Assembly (NCBI GenBank): GCA_022925895.1
Contig: JAKSYS010000197.1
Coordinates: forward strand, 26,370-90,369
Direction of reading: 5' to 3'
Source: Fragilaria crotonensis
Taxonomy: Eukaryota; Bacillariophyta; Fragilariophyceae; Fragilariales; Fragilariaceae
Length of the DNA stretch: 64,000 nucleotides
Of the stretch, positions 39,903 through 51,847 are shown in pieces. A model generated the notes under the pieces. It worked only from the letters and a program-made list of their open reading frames with translations. It was not told the origin of the DNA and made no database searches. A program made the position numbers and the translations under genes. Every line of letters starts with the position of its first letter. The first letter of the stretch is position 1.

Positions 39903-42750
39903 TTACTCCTCGTCCTCTGCAATTATTGGAGCGAAGAATAGGATTGAGATTGGTGGAAGCTTCTCAAAAAAGAGGCTCATCGCTGCCGCTGGCTGGATAA
40001 TCACCGGATCAACTGTGGGCAAATCTACAAAGTCAAGCCGACCGAGAATCTCTTGTGCAAAGATATGAACCATTGCCAGCCGCTCAAGATTTGAATCGCT
40101 ACTCTCCCATGACTGCCGACCGATACTTCGACCATCTGTCCTTCGTCCGTAACGCATAGAATCAGGAGTGGCTCGAACCATCGCCTGCACTTCCTTCTTC
40201 CAGCAATGGTCGAAGAACCGATCGATGAAGTAATTGAGATGAGCCCCAAGAGCAGTCATATTCATCGCAAGGTACGGCTGGTCGACTTCTATGGCATCCA
40301 GTGTATCGTTACATCTCACGATGTGGTCGTACAATGGATTCGCCTTTTGTCTCTCAACGTCCTTATGATACGTGTCCACAACATCCGTGAAATCTCTATT
40401 CACGATGCGGCGAAAGCTCTTCGACAGCTTGTCTGGCTCGATAGGAGTCATTCTTCGTGCAGTGTCTTGTAGCCTTGACCGCGACGGTGCCTTGTTTGAA
40501 GCACCGTGGGCTTTGGAAAACCGGGCGGCCGCCTCGTTGCTCATTCGCCTAGCTTCCTTTACTTCTGTTCCAAAGGCAATCCACCACTGTAGCACGAAGG
40601 TTCCTCGTGTCGGCTTGGGTCCTTCCCAAATCGCTTTGGAGTTTTGAAAATTACGATCCAACGCTTCCAGCGTGCCATGGTTGTCGATGGGCGGCAGTCC
40701 GACTTCTTTCAGAGCATTGTAGAGATGAAGAGTCATGCGCAGTTGGGAGAAGTTATCAACCATCCAGCTTCCCTCTTGCAAATTCGAAAAGTATATAATA
40801 TATCCCATCAAATTCCCGGCGCAGAGTGGATTCCAGAACGCCCGGATTGTTTGTTCGCGACTGGGTTGAAGAGTTGGTGGCGCGACCAAGCATTGCAGCA
40901 CCTGTATCCTTCTCACGTTTTCTGCCCAGTGCTTTGGTTGCGCCCGCCCTTCATACCGCTTAGCAGCGGTGGTCAGCTGGTCAAAGTACAAATCGAAGCA
41001 AGACTCTGCCACATCGGCAATATCATGAACATCATTGCCGCCCTGCACTTCAAAAAATGGACGTTGCGAGAGTATGAATAGAAAAAGCCAAGGCCCACGA
41101 AACAGGCATCTTCGGATCCTTGACGTAGTCTCTCAATAACGTGAACATTGGTAGCAGCTCGTCCTCAAGCGGCAGTTTTTTGCAAAAGTGGACCATCACA
41201 AAGATTGATCAACACCGGTAGAATTTCACCCATCATGAGTTCATCCATGTCTTTCATGATTCGTTTCGCCATGCCCTTCTTGGTCTCGTCCCAGCGCTTG
41301 CCAAAGAATCCCTCCTTCAAAATCAGGTGACAATGTCGTTCTCTAATGACGTTGCTAAGGCTTTGCAAATGCTTCGTGGTCATGAGAATAGTTCGGTCAG
41401 CTGTACCAATGAACTCAAACTGAGATAACCAGCTACCTTCTTCCACAGGCAATCCCTTTTGCCGAATTTCTTCAATGATTGACCGATTCTGCGCCCGCAT
41501 ACTTCCGACTGGAAGTTCGAACGCGACCAGGTCGTTAATACCTTTGATGTAAACTCGCTCCACGGTTTCAGGAGGAACCTGCCACTTGCCACAAAATTCG
41601 GTACCCAGATTCTTCATGACAGGATCGCTGTCGTTTCTGACAGCTCTTTCCAGACAGTCACCCAAGAACATCTTGGCATCGATTTCCGTGAATTCGGATC
41701 CAAGAGGAGACAATCTTGTGATTTCATTCGTCAGCATGCTTGTCAGTTCAGGAAAGACAAGTACCGACAAGAGACGGTAGATCGTATTCATATGAGGGTA
41801 TTCCAAAACCAGTGTTTGTTCCAGATACTGGACGTACTGGATTCCCATGTTGGCTGCGGTAGAAGCCTCCAGCAAATCCTCAATGACAACTGAGGGAGGG
41901 TAATCTTCGCTCTTGTACCTTGCCCAGGCCTTCTTCAAGGTGGAATACATCAAGACGTTGTGTCTCATAATGTCATCCAGTGTCATCAAGAATAAAATAG
42001 CAGCTTCCCGATCAGACCCAGCCATGACTTGTTTCAGAGTAAGCTGAGATGGCTCCTGTGGCACCACAGGTTTGGGCACGGTTCCAGAAGGCAAATCCTC
42101 TTCTTCATCTTCGTCCTCGTCTTCCACCGATAGCGCCGCAAATCTGTTTTCATCTCGTTCAGTCTTCTCCTCGTCCTGCTGTTCGGAACGATGAGCTCGC
42201 TTGGTCAAGGGTGTTAGTTGTCGAAGTACAGCAAAGCAGTAGAGCAACGCTGACAGGAAATAGGAATGTCCAGCATCGCCGCCCTGATACTTGCTGGTTG
42301 CAACCTCTGTCGCACACGGATTGCAAGTTTTAAATCATTCATGAGAGAAACTGGAATGTTTGCAATACTGTTGGCTTCCAGATAATCCACAGCATCGACA
42401 AGGCATCGTACATGTTCCTCACGAAAGATCTCTTCGGGCACCATGGAACGGAGACGTTCCTTGACTCGTTTCGTAGCCTCCTTGTATCGAAAGTAAATAC
42501 TCTGAAAATCACGAGGATTCCGAGGCGCAGCAGTACCATCCTCATCATGTTGGTTGATATAATCACTCCAGTTGGCATTGTCTAGCACTGACTGAGAAAA
42601 TTTCGTCGGCAGCTTCTTCTTCTTGTTGGGAGCCGCGCCACTGGCTCCATTTGGTTCTGACTTGGAACTACTTCCACCACCACCATGACCAAGTTTGCCC
42701 TTTTTCTTCTTGTTGTTGCCTCGCGGTGCTTTCTTATTGCCTGGAGCCAT
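39903..42750 (-). CDS. DUF6604-like protein, reading frame interrupted
   Basis: One gene in several frames, ATG at 42750, stop at 39903. It starts basic (KKKKGKLGHGGGG) and then has the DUF6604-type helical start: SIYFRYKEATKRVKERLRSM, VDAVDYLEANSIANIP, LKLAIRVRQRL. A 41-nt GT-AG intron (about 42302-42262, donor GTATCA, acceptor TTTCCTGTCAG) would join this in frame to LYCFAVLRQLTPLTKR. An acidic linker (EDEDEDEEED) and a long helical region follow. The frame then changes by one base at two homopolymers, plus-strand T6 at 41176-41181 and A6 at 41052-41057. Removing one base from each gives continuous coding sequence. The rest runs to 39903. The family has no known function. Either a pseudogene or a good gene with two assembly errors. 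Confidence 0.62.
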
Positions 42751-43345
42751 GCTCTCGTTGTGTTGACTTCGTTTGGCGTTCCAAGGGCGAGGACAAATCC
42801 TGCGAATGTGAGAGTCTCTGGAATGAACTGTGAATGTAATTGGAGTGTTTTGGAATGCGCCGCCACTTGTTATGTCAGTCTTGCTCGCGTCGGTGTCTAC
42901 TCGGATCTTTTTAACTGGACTCTAATTTTAAAGACTCCGACTAAAATGAAACCTACACAAGTACTTGTACTGGGTCGTACTTAGTACTGGAACTTTGAAA
43001 GGAGATCAGGAGTATCCTACATACACATATGCGTACATGTAGTTCTCAGTACTTGTACAACTCGGAGATAGGAGAGAGCCCTACATGGGTATGATTAAAA
43101 CTGGCTACTGTTTTGCAACGAGTACTTGTACTGTATATCAGCATGTCTATGCATACGGCGGTTCGATGGCCTCCAGCAGTAGCAGCTATCTATCACACGA
43201 ACGTTCACCACGTGCACGCAAACTCACTACCGTAGATATGATATGACGTACGACGAGTACACAGTGTAAATCCGTCGTGTTGTCAACTAATCGATCACAA
43301 ATACTGAAAATCATCGAACACTTATTCTGAGTCGAGTTTCGACAC
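42751..43345. other. divergent promoter region
   Basis: Lies between the minus-strand DUF6604-like gene and the plus-strand gene at 43346. It is rich in GTACT/AGTAC words (about 42958-43060). No clear TATA box. Confidence 0.4.
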
Positions 43346-43924
43346 ATGGGGGGTCGACAGTGGTGGATGCTGGCATTGCCTCTCTGTCATGCCTTCCAAA
43401 ATGGCATTTGCTTTGACAGAAGCCTCCGTTTAACGAAAAGTCGCACTCGATGTGTAGTCCGAATCAACGAAAACATCAAACGGAAGACCATGTCCAACGT
43501 AGTCTCGAATTTGATCGCGTGCAACCTTGTGAAACGTGACATCGTAGCCGATTCATCCAATGAATGGCCTACAGATGCCCCATCGTGGGCACTAAGTGGT
43601 TGGGAGACGCCGCCCACATCAGATGGCAGCGATCCTCCAGACCAGGGCTCCTGCAAAACGGGAACCAACCATCAGAACAAATTCTCCGTCACGAACGATT
43701 CGCCGACATGGGAATTGGTCCTTGCAAAGACGTTGCCAGATGACGGTACTTCTTCTGTCTCTCCAGAATCAGCAATCTTGGCTCCTCGCGGAGGGTGCGA
43801 TAATCTGTGCGACGATACACAACGGTATTCCGATACTTGTGAGTTCACCGTGTTGGGCAATGCCAAGTGGTTGATAATTCGGACTGAGGATCAGCGCTGG
43901 ATCTTCGAACCATCGCTGTTGTGA
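43346..43924 (+). CDS. conserved hypothetical protein in the segmental duplication
   Basis: 192 residues from ATG 43346. The N-terminal ~65 residues are unique to this copy. From about residue 76 (DAPSWALSGWETPP) the sequence is shared with 53889-54241, and the C-terminal part (SPTWELVLAKTLPDDGTSS, APRGGCDNLCDDTQRYSD, CEFTVLGNAKWLIIRTEDQR) keeps its frame in both copies. It has paired cysteines and a compact beta-rich look but no known domain. The N-terminal stretch ALPLCHAF could be a weak leader. The duplication border falls inside this gene, so the other copy is headless. It is convergent with the DUF547 gene (stops 87 bp apart). Confidence 0.5.
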   Translation: MGGRQWWMLALPLCHAFQNGICFDRSLRLTKSRTRCVVRINENIKRKTMSNVVSNLIACNLVKRDIVADSSNEWPTDAPSWALSGWETPPTSDGSDPPDQGSCKTGTNHQNKFSVTNDSPTWELVLAKTLPDDGTSSVSPESAILAPRGGCDNLCDDTQRYSDTCEFTVLGNAKWLIIRTEDQRWIFEPSLL

Positions 43925-44010
43925 CAATCCCTAAAACAGATGAAGACGTTCCAACACCAAGTAGTCAGTGCACCGGCAATGTGAATGCACGCACCTCCAA
44001 CCCAAAGGTG

Positions 44011-46110
44011 TTACTTTTCAGCCGATTCCACAGATTCGCTACCATCATTTTCAATCACCATCTCTTCCAAATAGTCACTCTCATTTTGCTCATCTTGGTC
44101 CACACGTGTCAACAGCTGATGGTACTGTTCGGCACACGGTAGAAACTTGATGGCGTATGGACTGTCCTCCTTCATCAGAGACACGACAGTCCGCTGCCGA
44201 TCGGCGCTCAAGAATCGCGTGCAAAAGGCAAGACATGACAAGGCATCTCCAGGCCCGAAATCGTTCCGGTACACATCGCACACTTTTGGAATCAGAATTA
44301 CGCGCCTTGCGTCATCAATGACAAGGTGACGTTGGATGAACTTTGTACTTGCGGCCTGTAGTTGAGACTCAAGACGATCAGACCTGAGGACCGGGATGGC
44401 TTGGGAGAAAGAAGAATCGCCGGTGTTCAGCATAAAGATGATTCTCGGATCTGTGTAGGTTAATGCGTAGATACTGTAGGCAGAAGACTTGCGAGGAATG
44501 TCGATGTAAGGATGCTTCGGCGAGACAGGCTTGGACATGTTTCCACGAAGAACACAGTGGTAAAGTTCGGCCAATGAAAAAACGTCGCCTCCGATTTCAT
44601 AACAAGAGGTACGAAAAAAATGCCCAACCGACTTCTTGTAGAGTGGGCCATTAATCGTCAGCAAAAGAGCGTGTTGGAGGAGACAGTGATAAATATTAGC
44701 AAAGATGCACAATGCTGATGGTTGTGAAAGATCCAAGCGATCGAGTTGTATTGATCGTAGTTGACTCGTCATGTCAAGAAACGCAGAGAAGGAAGCAGGG
44801 TCTGATTCGATTGTATCGAATGTTGTCGAAAGGGCGAATGCAAGCAACTTGTTGACGAAGGACTCGATTCGTTGCGTTTCAAAATCCTCCTCGTCATCTG
44901 AGGACGCCAGCGTCTCGATATCAAAGGTCATTCGCCGCCCGTTCATCACTGACCGGTGCATTGACTTGGAACCAGAAGGTATCTTGGACCATTTTTGGTT
45001 TCCAGTTGATGCCGCTGCTTCAACAGAGTCCTGAAAGCCCTGCCAGAAGCGAGCTTTCCACATATCGTTGTCGGCATCTATGCTCTCTTGGCGGAGGCCT
45101 TTCTGAGCCATGATTCTCAAACAAAATTCATCTCTCGACTCCTCGCCAGGAAATGCCAGATAATAGCACTGCCACGCAGTTTCAATTACAACAACCGGAT
45201 ATCCTGGCAAGGGAGACAACTCATTCAGATCCAAGGGTCGAACCAAACTAATGTCAAAGTAAGAGAGCTGCAGCGATGGAAGTTTCGACCCCGGCGTAAA
45301 CAATACGACTTTCTTTTCGTACACACCAAGCCACTCTTCTCGCCAGTGACTCTCCCAAAGACACCTAGCTACAAGCGAGGCAAACAATCGCTTCTGGTCG
45401 TCTGGGGGTACAACTCCGACCTGGTAAGCGCCGCCCTGTAGAAACGACATGTCTAGCTCGGTGGTCTGGAGGAATTGAGCCTGTGCGATGGCTTCAAAGT
45501 ATTTTCCCATCTGCGAAGAAGGCGCGGCACTTGAAATCCGATTGAGGGCGCGGGACGTTGTTCGTAACGACTGCTCGGACGGCGACAGTAGCCCGGCGAG
45601 TGAGGTTGGGTGAGTTCTCCAAATGGCCGAATTCCTCTTCTCGAAACGCTTGACTGTGCGATTCACCGCCAAAAATTCGTTTTCCTTTCTGCGCTTGCTT
45701 GTTTTTACTCCAGGTGTGACTTTCGGCGCCTTCGGGTCTCGGGACGGCGGTTTCTTTGAATGTTGAATGGCAGTCGCTGTCCGCGAAACTGGAGCGATGA
45801 TCGCCTTTCCAGCAGTAACTCCAACCTTTTTCCCTTGCTTGACAACCTGCTTTCCAGTTTTGGCCGTGCTTGTGGCCACTGATCTGGCGAATTGGTCAAA
45901 ATTTACTGTCTTCGCGATCTGATCCATGATTTTCCGCCCCTTGGTCCTGGGCGTTCTTTCCGCTTGATCAAAGTCAATCTCATCTTCAGTCAGCTGCTCG
46001 CCATCGTCATCAGTCATTGACGGCATGTTTTCAAGAGATTCTTGTCGTTGGGAAGTAACTGGATCATCTGCCTCCGACGGAACTCTGCGAGGGTGATTGA
46101 CCCGTTGCAT
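44011..46110 (-). CDS. DUF547-domain protein with PH-like region
   Basis: 699 residues from ATG 46110 to the stop at 44011, uninterrupted. Residues 1-240 are disordered and basic (TKGRKIMDQIAK; AKTGKQVVKQGKKV). About 245-335 looks like a PH domain: WREEWLGVYEKKVVLFTPG, LQLSYFDISLVRP, VVVIETAWQCYYLAFPGEES. From about 440 the DUF547 signature follows: CIFANIYHCLLQHALLL, VGHFFRTSCYEIGG, FSLAELYHCVLRGNM, DPRIIFMLNTGDSS. DUF547 proteins occur in plants and bacteria with no settled function. The PH-like part suggests membrane lipid binding. The start lies only ~40 bp beyond one possible end of the DUF1769-like gene on the same strand, so the two may be one spliced transcript. The other copy (54366-56458) is broken. 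Confidence 0.72.
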   Translation of the reverse strand: MQRVNHPRRVPSEADDPVTSQRQESLENMPSMTDDDGEQLTEDEIDFDQAERTPRTKGRKIMDQIAKTVNFDQFARSVATSTAKTGKQVVKQGKKVGVTAGKAIIAPVSRTATAIQHSKKPPSRDPKAPKVTPGVKTSKRRKENEFLAVNRTVKRFEKRNSAIWRTHPTSLAGLLSPSEQSLRTTSRALNRISSAAPSSQMGKYFEAIAQAQFLQTTELDMSFLQGGAYQVGVVPPDDQKRLFASLVARCLWESHWREEWLGVYEKKVVLFTPGSKLPSLQLSYFDISLVRPLDLNELSPLPGYPVVVIETAWQCYYLAFPGEESRDEFCLRIMAQKGLRQESIDADNDMWKARFWQGFQDSVEAAASTGNQKWSKIPSGSKSMHRSVMNGRRMTFDIETLASSDDEEDFETQRIESFVNKLLAFALSTTFDTIESDPASFSAFLDMTSQLRSIQLDRLDLSQPSALCIFANIYHCLLQHALLLTINGPLYKKSVGHFFRTSCYEIGGDVFSLAELYHCVLRGNMSKPVSPKHPYIDIPRKSSAYSIYALTYTDPRIIFMLNTGDSSFSQAIPVLRSDRLESQLQAASTKFIQRHLVIDDARRVILIPKVCDVYRNDFGPGDALSCLAFCTRFLSADRQRTVVSLMKEDSPYAIKFLPCAEQYHQLLTRVDQDEQNESDYLEEMVIENDGSESVESAEK

Positions 46111-49100
46111 CAAGGCTCATGAGGATCTCTCTAGGTTCAAGTCGTTCGATTACAGGGGGGTCGAAAATTTTGTTGTTGCGCGACTCTACCCCGCTGATTC
46201 TTCGATCCCTAACAGGTTTGGGTGATGTCCTCCACTTGGAGTTACCAAGTCCAGATCGAATGATATCAGCCAGTGTCCTTCCACTTCGAAGTCGACAGAA
46301 CGAAGATGATTTCTTTCTTCCTTCCGCGTCATCGTCTTCGCTGTCTACAATAACTCTCACAACGTACACCAGCTTGCGGCGGCGTTCTGTTCGATCAAGC
46401 ATCTCGATCCATACAGGGACATCGAGGTTACAATTCAAGGTTGTCAAACGTAAGCCATTCTGGGCTTCAACCATGTCGACATTTTCGAAAGAAAAAGAAC
46501 CCTCTCTTTCAAACTTGGGGGTCGCCAACCTCGCTACTGCCGCTGGAAGTTGAGCGCAAAAGAGTATAGGCTTCATCCACTTGCCGCCATTCCCTTCAGT
46601 GCCGTCTCCCAAAACGACTTCGTCGTCCTCTTCGTCCCTCCTGTTTGCAGAGTCGTACAAACCAAGCATGCGGCCGCCATACATCGCAGACTCTTGAGTC
46701 CTTACGCCTACGTGGAAACCATTCCATCGTTTGTGTTGCAAGCCGAACGTCCCTCCAATTGTGATGTAGGAGCTTTGGTTCTCTTGAATAAAGTTGTCAG
46801 TATCGGGGATGTGAACGCTGAAAAATCCGTTGTTCTTCGGTTCAGCATTAACCCATTTCAGCCACCACCCCCTATGAATCGACAAGTACTTGTACTCAGT
46901 TGAGTCACCGGCACCCTGCACGACGAGCTTCACCTTCACTGTATCTCCTGATCGTATTAGCAACGATCTATCTGTCACACTCGTTTTCTTCGATGTCGCT
47001 TTCTCCAAAACAACAACTGCTGACGCGCTTTCTTGAACAACAGTGAAACCTCCACCGTTACATACGAAACCGTCGATACCCTGATCCGGAGACGAAACTT
47101 CCAAGATAACTGGATCGCCACTGCGAAGATAGAGTCCTCCTCCGAGTTCTGCAATGGTTTGCTCCTCCAAATAGGAGTCTTCATCGACTGATTCATTGTC
47201 CTCTAACAACGGATTTTGATCTCTGAAAATGGATGTCGCAGTTAGTTGACTATTGGCTTCCATCCATGCTTTGGCAGCGCCAACTTCCATTTCTCGACTG
47301 TTCGAAATCTCAAGGTCAGTACAGACTTGCATGACACTTCGCAAATGCCGTTCTTGTCCAAAGGGCAACACGTAAAGGGTAAGGTGAATCGGCTGCGGAC
47401 CCACCACGCTGGCTAACCCAAATGGCTTAATTCCTGGAAAGTTCAACGTTTTCCATTGGAGAAAATCAAAGTAACTGCTGTACATGGACATGGTATAGGT
47501 ATCCTCCGTATTCCAATCTACAAAGCCCGTCTTGAGACGGCGCTTCAAGTGTTCTGGATCTTCCAGTAAATCTTGTCCCAGCGTCGGCGGGGTTTCACCG
47601 GGTTTGGTAACAACAATGCGAGAAACCAGTTTCGACTCCAAATGCCATGTGGGGTTTCTCTTCCGTGCCTGACGACGATGACGACCCCGTGATCGAATAA
47701 TCCACTGTGCCAGTACTCATTTTTGGACAAAGGCCATGGCGACCCCCACAAAGGCACGTTGGAAGACTCCCATTTTGACAGGTTCTTCCAGTTCGCAAGC
47801 AAAGAAGACTCTGCCCTTGGGCTTTATTGGAATAAAAACGTAATGTAGTGGTCGAGAAATGAACGATAACGGCAGGGTGAGCAGATGCACAAATACAAGG
47901 GAGAGTTAAATCTTGGCATTGTTGGTGTTGAGAAAGTTGCAAACAAGCGTACCTTTTCCTTCAATTTGAATTGCCATTGAAATTCAAACCTGCGTTGTTT
48001 TGTGCAAAATAAGAGGCATAGAGTTGTTGCTGTGAATGACCCGGTGCTGGTCCCCTTGCAGCAGCGTCTTCTAATGGATGATCGACATCTGGTGTGCGTA
48101 TCATTGATAGCATTTGGCCCTTGAATAAGAAATTGTCCAAAACAAAAGTTTCTGTCGAGTTGGGAAAGAATCGCTGGCCATTCGAAGTGTTCATGATGAA
48201 GAGGTGCTCCAACGATGGATGAGGTTGGGGAAGAGAGGGATCTGGTACCAGCGCAGGCGTCTGGTTCTGACTACCACGATCGCCATCCATACCATCATCG
48301 TCATGGTCGTATTCATCAACGTCTACAAGGTGTGCACGCCGTTGGATGAGGGAAGGAGGAGAAGGGGGGATCTCCGTGGCAGATGATATTGACATTGACT
48401 CGACCAACGCACGGTTATTGTTGTTGTTGTTGCGGAAGTGATTCCAGTATGACAGAAGCAAAATACTCCGACACGTGAGCCATGCCACGACAAGGTATTC
48501 TGCCAAGCGACGGACCACCGGAAAGGCACCTGGAGAGTGGACTCCACAAGAATATGCCAATACAAGTAATCCGATATGAATCAAGACACGCTCTATTGAG
48601 GCAATCACATCTTTCTGGTTCGCATCCAAGGAGAGACCGAACGTATTTTTGCCAACGTTTTGTTGGCCTTCGTTCGAGTCATCATTGTCCTTGATTGGCA
48701 TGCTTGTCATTGTCATTGGTTGATTCAAGCGATGATTGGTCGGATGAGAAGCTGAAGAGATACTGTAATCATTTTGGCTTTGTGGCAGCGATGTGGGATC
48801 ATCGCCGTCCGAGTAACCACCTTCTCGTCGAAGACGATTGTGATGATTGTTGTTATTACCGGTGTCGATGTTGTTGCGTGAATCTCTAATTCCTTGTTCC
48901 TTTCGCACTCGTAAACCACGACTAACAGCTCGCTTCCAATAGGGTCGACCAAGTAGAGATTTCCTTCCTTGTTGTTCCAGTTCCTGGTCTACTAGCGGTA
49001 CTTCTAGGTCTCCTTCTATGGGTCGTTCCGGCTCCTGTTCTACCGGTAACACAAGTTCCGGCTCCTTATCCTGCTCCAGCTCTGGTGGAGACGCACGTAG

Positions 49101-49208
49101 CTGTTGCCTATTTTTCGGTATCGTTCGTGGTGATTGTGGCTGTTCTTGTTGGAGTAGTGGTTGTCGTGTTTCATCATTGTGATGATTCGTTTTCAACGAC
49201 AACGGCAT
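46064..49208 (-). CDS. DUF1769-like membrane protein, copy A (frame interrupted)
   Basis: ATG at 49208. Residues 1-200 are disordered (Glu/Gln/Asn-rich). Two hydrophobic helices follow (IHIGLLVLAYSCGVHSPGAF; YLVVAWLTCRSILLLSYW), then a DUF1769-like domain: HLFIMNTSNGQRFFPNSTE, FLFKGQMLSMIRTPDVD. A T4 run at 47998-48001 (five in copy B) breaks the frame just before RRFEFQWQFKLKEK. A GT-AG intron (47952-47822, phase 0) then joins PKGRVFFACELEEPVKMG. More shifts follow near 47720 and 47640, after which the frame is open to 46064: IVVTKPGETPPTLG, FVDWNTEDTYTMSMYSSY, WKTLNFPGIKPFGLASV. The protein looks membrane-anchored with a lipid-binding-type domain. Function unknown. With C5 instead of C6 at 46155-46160 it would stop at about 46152, as in copy B. 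Confidence 0.6.
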
Positions 49209-49260
49209 GGTGAACAAGCAACGACGCTCTTTTGGCGCTTGGGAAAGTGAGCGAAGGTCT

Positions 49261-51397
49261 TCCAGGGGTCCAGACGGGGCATACCGGAATTTTGGTTACT
49301 ATTTAGATATCTGTATACATGATTGATGTTTGAGCAGTTTTTGAGCAACCGGCAGAAGCATCTGTTACCGAAGTACTTTGCTACTACTCCAATATTCCAC
49401 TGTACTGGAGTATGAGGAGCTCTTGGTACTGTATACATGTTATTTTCTAAGAAAAAATAGAAAATTTACTGTTATTTAAACATCTGAGTAAATTTTCAGA
49501 CTAAATTACGTAAATGTGACGAAATTCGGTTGTCCTTAACGCCACGACATTGATATCGGTTATTCCGATTGAAGAGGCTGGCGTGAAACGACGAACTTAA
49601 GCATAAAATGGCATCAATTTAGGTAAATCGTGATTTTCGTATGATAGCACGTAGACCCGGTATCGATTTATTCTCCCGTATAATGATCTAAAGTAATATT
49701 TTTATATTAAAATCGTTGATCGGCGAATCCTTGTGGGATTCCCCATCTTTCCTGCTGTTTCGACCAGTGTCGACGAACGCTGCTTCATGGCTCTATCCGC
49801 CTGTTCTGAAGCTGTTCGGTGTTGCTGAGTAGACTGTTAAGCCTTGTCTAGGTCCGCTTAAGCTTTCAGTTCAGCGGATGAAAACGAAAGGGCGAGGGCA
49901 AATCCTGCGAATGTGGGAGTGTGTTGCAATGAAAATGTAATCGGAGTATTCTGTAAGGCGCCGCCATATATGAATGTCCCGTCTTGCTTGTCGGCGCACC
50001 CGTATCTTTTGCTTTGACATCTGAACCCCGAATAGCTAGGCGTACTCCAGTGAGGGTGTGTTAGTCAGTAGTAAGCCTACCAGTAGGTTTTACTACTAAA
50101 GCAAACTTTACTTGGATAACTAACGCTCCACCTTATCCTTAGTAAGTGCAACTTACTAATGAACCTACTGACTTACTGTTGTGTTTTGTACTACTACCGG
50201 TACTACAAACATGTAATGGTGACGTGAGAGGTTTCATTTCATCTATGTCCATTGGTTATTTATGTGAACAAATTGCTGAATCATGTAACAGATTGGATGG
50301 TGAAGATGAAAATGTGAAAATCAAATAGTTAGTTTAAATATATCCTGCATCAGAACTCATGGTGGGGAGGGATTGTGAAATTGCACAAACATCAATGGGT
50401 ACTAGTATGCATAAAAAAATGACCTAAGAGTGTCATTCCAATTAAGACACATTATCAAAGCCTATAAAGCCATTCTTTGCATCTCTAAGCCAGCCCTCAG
50501 ATGTTGTTTCTAATTAGGAATGCTGGTGCATCTAAAAAAGCAAGTGGGGTGGGGAGTGTCGATTGTTGCTCAAAAGATGATGGTTGCCAGGCATGTTTTA
50601 TCTTAGTATGATGAATAGAGTAAAGCCTCCTGCAAGAATGCAATGACAGTGCATATTCATGGTGGTGGGTTAAAGAATGAAGAATTTACATGGATTCTTT
50701 TCCAGCAGCAGAGGCCTTCACTGCTTGGCAGATGTATTCACAGTATTACATGTACATGCCACCAATTGCAGTACAACTTGACAGTTGGTGCCATCCCTCC
50801 TGCAGCAACAAATGACATGTCTATGTTGGCTTACTGAAAGCTGTGGAAGGGGTTGCTGCTCAATGAATGACATGTGTACACATCACATGTAACCTCTCCA
50901 CATTGCATAGCACCTTGAGAGAATTGACATATTGGCATCATTCTTTCAGTATGGCCAGATGAATAGGAAGCCTCCAAACCTAACTGCAAAGCAGTGATGC
51001 TAAACAAACTTGACCACAAACTAGATTTGCACAAGTAGTTGGACTCCTTCTGACTCTTCAAAGAACCAAAGATTGTAAAATATACCTGTACTTGCATATG
51101 AAACAGCAATATAGAGAAAAATCCAAGTTTATGACCCTATTCAAGAACAAAAAATTTGTACCTGCGGCGGGCCTTACTTTAGTAGGTTATCCTACTAAAC
51201 AAGTTGATTAGTTACTAACTTGTAGCTAACGTGGTCTTTATATATATCATATCTACGGATATACTGAAAATGCTAGTTACTAACACACCCTGACACAGTA
51301 TATAAAGTGTACAAATATGCTTGTGATTTCTTATATCTTACTGTATATCATTCTGTAGTACATTGTACCAGCTGAATACTGTCCATGCAAACAAATA
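49261..51397. other. gene-free stretch
   Basis: It contains a GC-poor spacer, TAGTA(A/G)-rich words near 50060-50170 and again near 51180-51230 (GTAGTAAGCC, TTAGTAGGTTATCC), and no frame with protein-like character. GTGTGTTAGT near 50056 and its inverse ACTAACACACCCTGA near 51281 flank a ~1.2-kb block, possibly a decayed element. Confidence 0.4.
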
Positions 51398-51615
51398 TTG
51401 TTGTTTGCACTGCGTACTGCGTACTGCGTACTGCGTACTGCGTACTGCGTACTGCGTACTGCGTACTGTATAGCGGCAACAATAACATTATACTGGAGAA
51501 CGGACCGGACTGTACCACGGTACCAGGTAAACTGTAATTGTTGTTTGCACTGTACTGTATAGCGGCAAACATTAACATTATACTGGAGAACGGACCGGAC
51601 TGTACCACGGTACCA
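51398..51615. repeat. tandem duplication with heptamer microsatellite in one copy
   Basis: The unit from ATTGTTGTTTGCACTG to ACCACGGTACCAGG occurs twice (about 51398-51531 and 51536-51615). The first copy carries eight or so tandem TACTGCG heptamers (51409-51468); the second has none. Confidence 0.88.
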
Positions 51616-51847
51616 GGGACATCCGGAACATCTCCTTATCCCTAACTATAGGTTGTTTATTGGGTTACGGGGTCGAGCTCTGGCAGTTATTTTGACGATT
51701 TGCTTCATTTGCTTAAGTTTTGTGCAGAGTATTGAAACTGGCGTACGAGCCTGCCCGCCACTGGAGTAAAAATTGATATGGAGAAGGCAACAAAAATCTC
51801 CTTATTGTTGCGACTTGGGACTTCGTAAAACTTATTGTTGAGACGTT

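Larger units (their letters stand above)
43572..49260. repeat. segmental duplication, copy A
   Basis: About 5.7 kb collinear and in the same orientation as 53889-59590, mostly well above 90% alike by eye. It contains the 3' part of the plus-strand hypothetical gene, the DUF547 gene and the DUF1769-like gene. Weaker similarity continues past 49260 (CATACCGGAATTTTGGTT and onward), interrupted in copy B by an insertion. Confidence 0.93.

Noticed and set aside
44463-45441. Plus-strand open frames opposite the DUF547 gene
   Set aside because: Present in both duplication copies only because the minus-strand coding sequence is conserved. No start context or domain.
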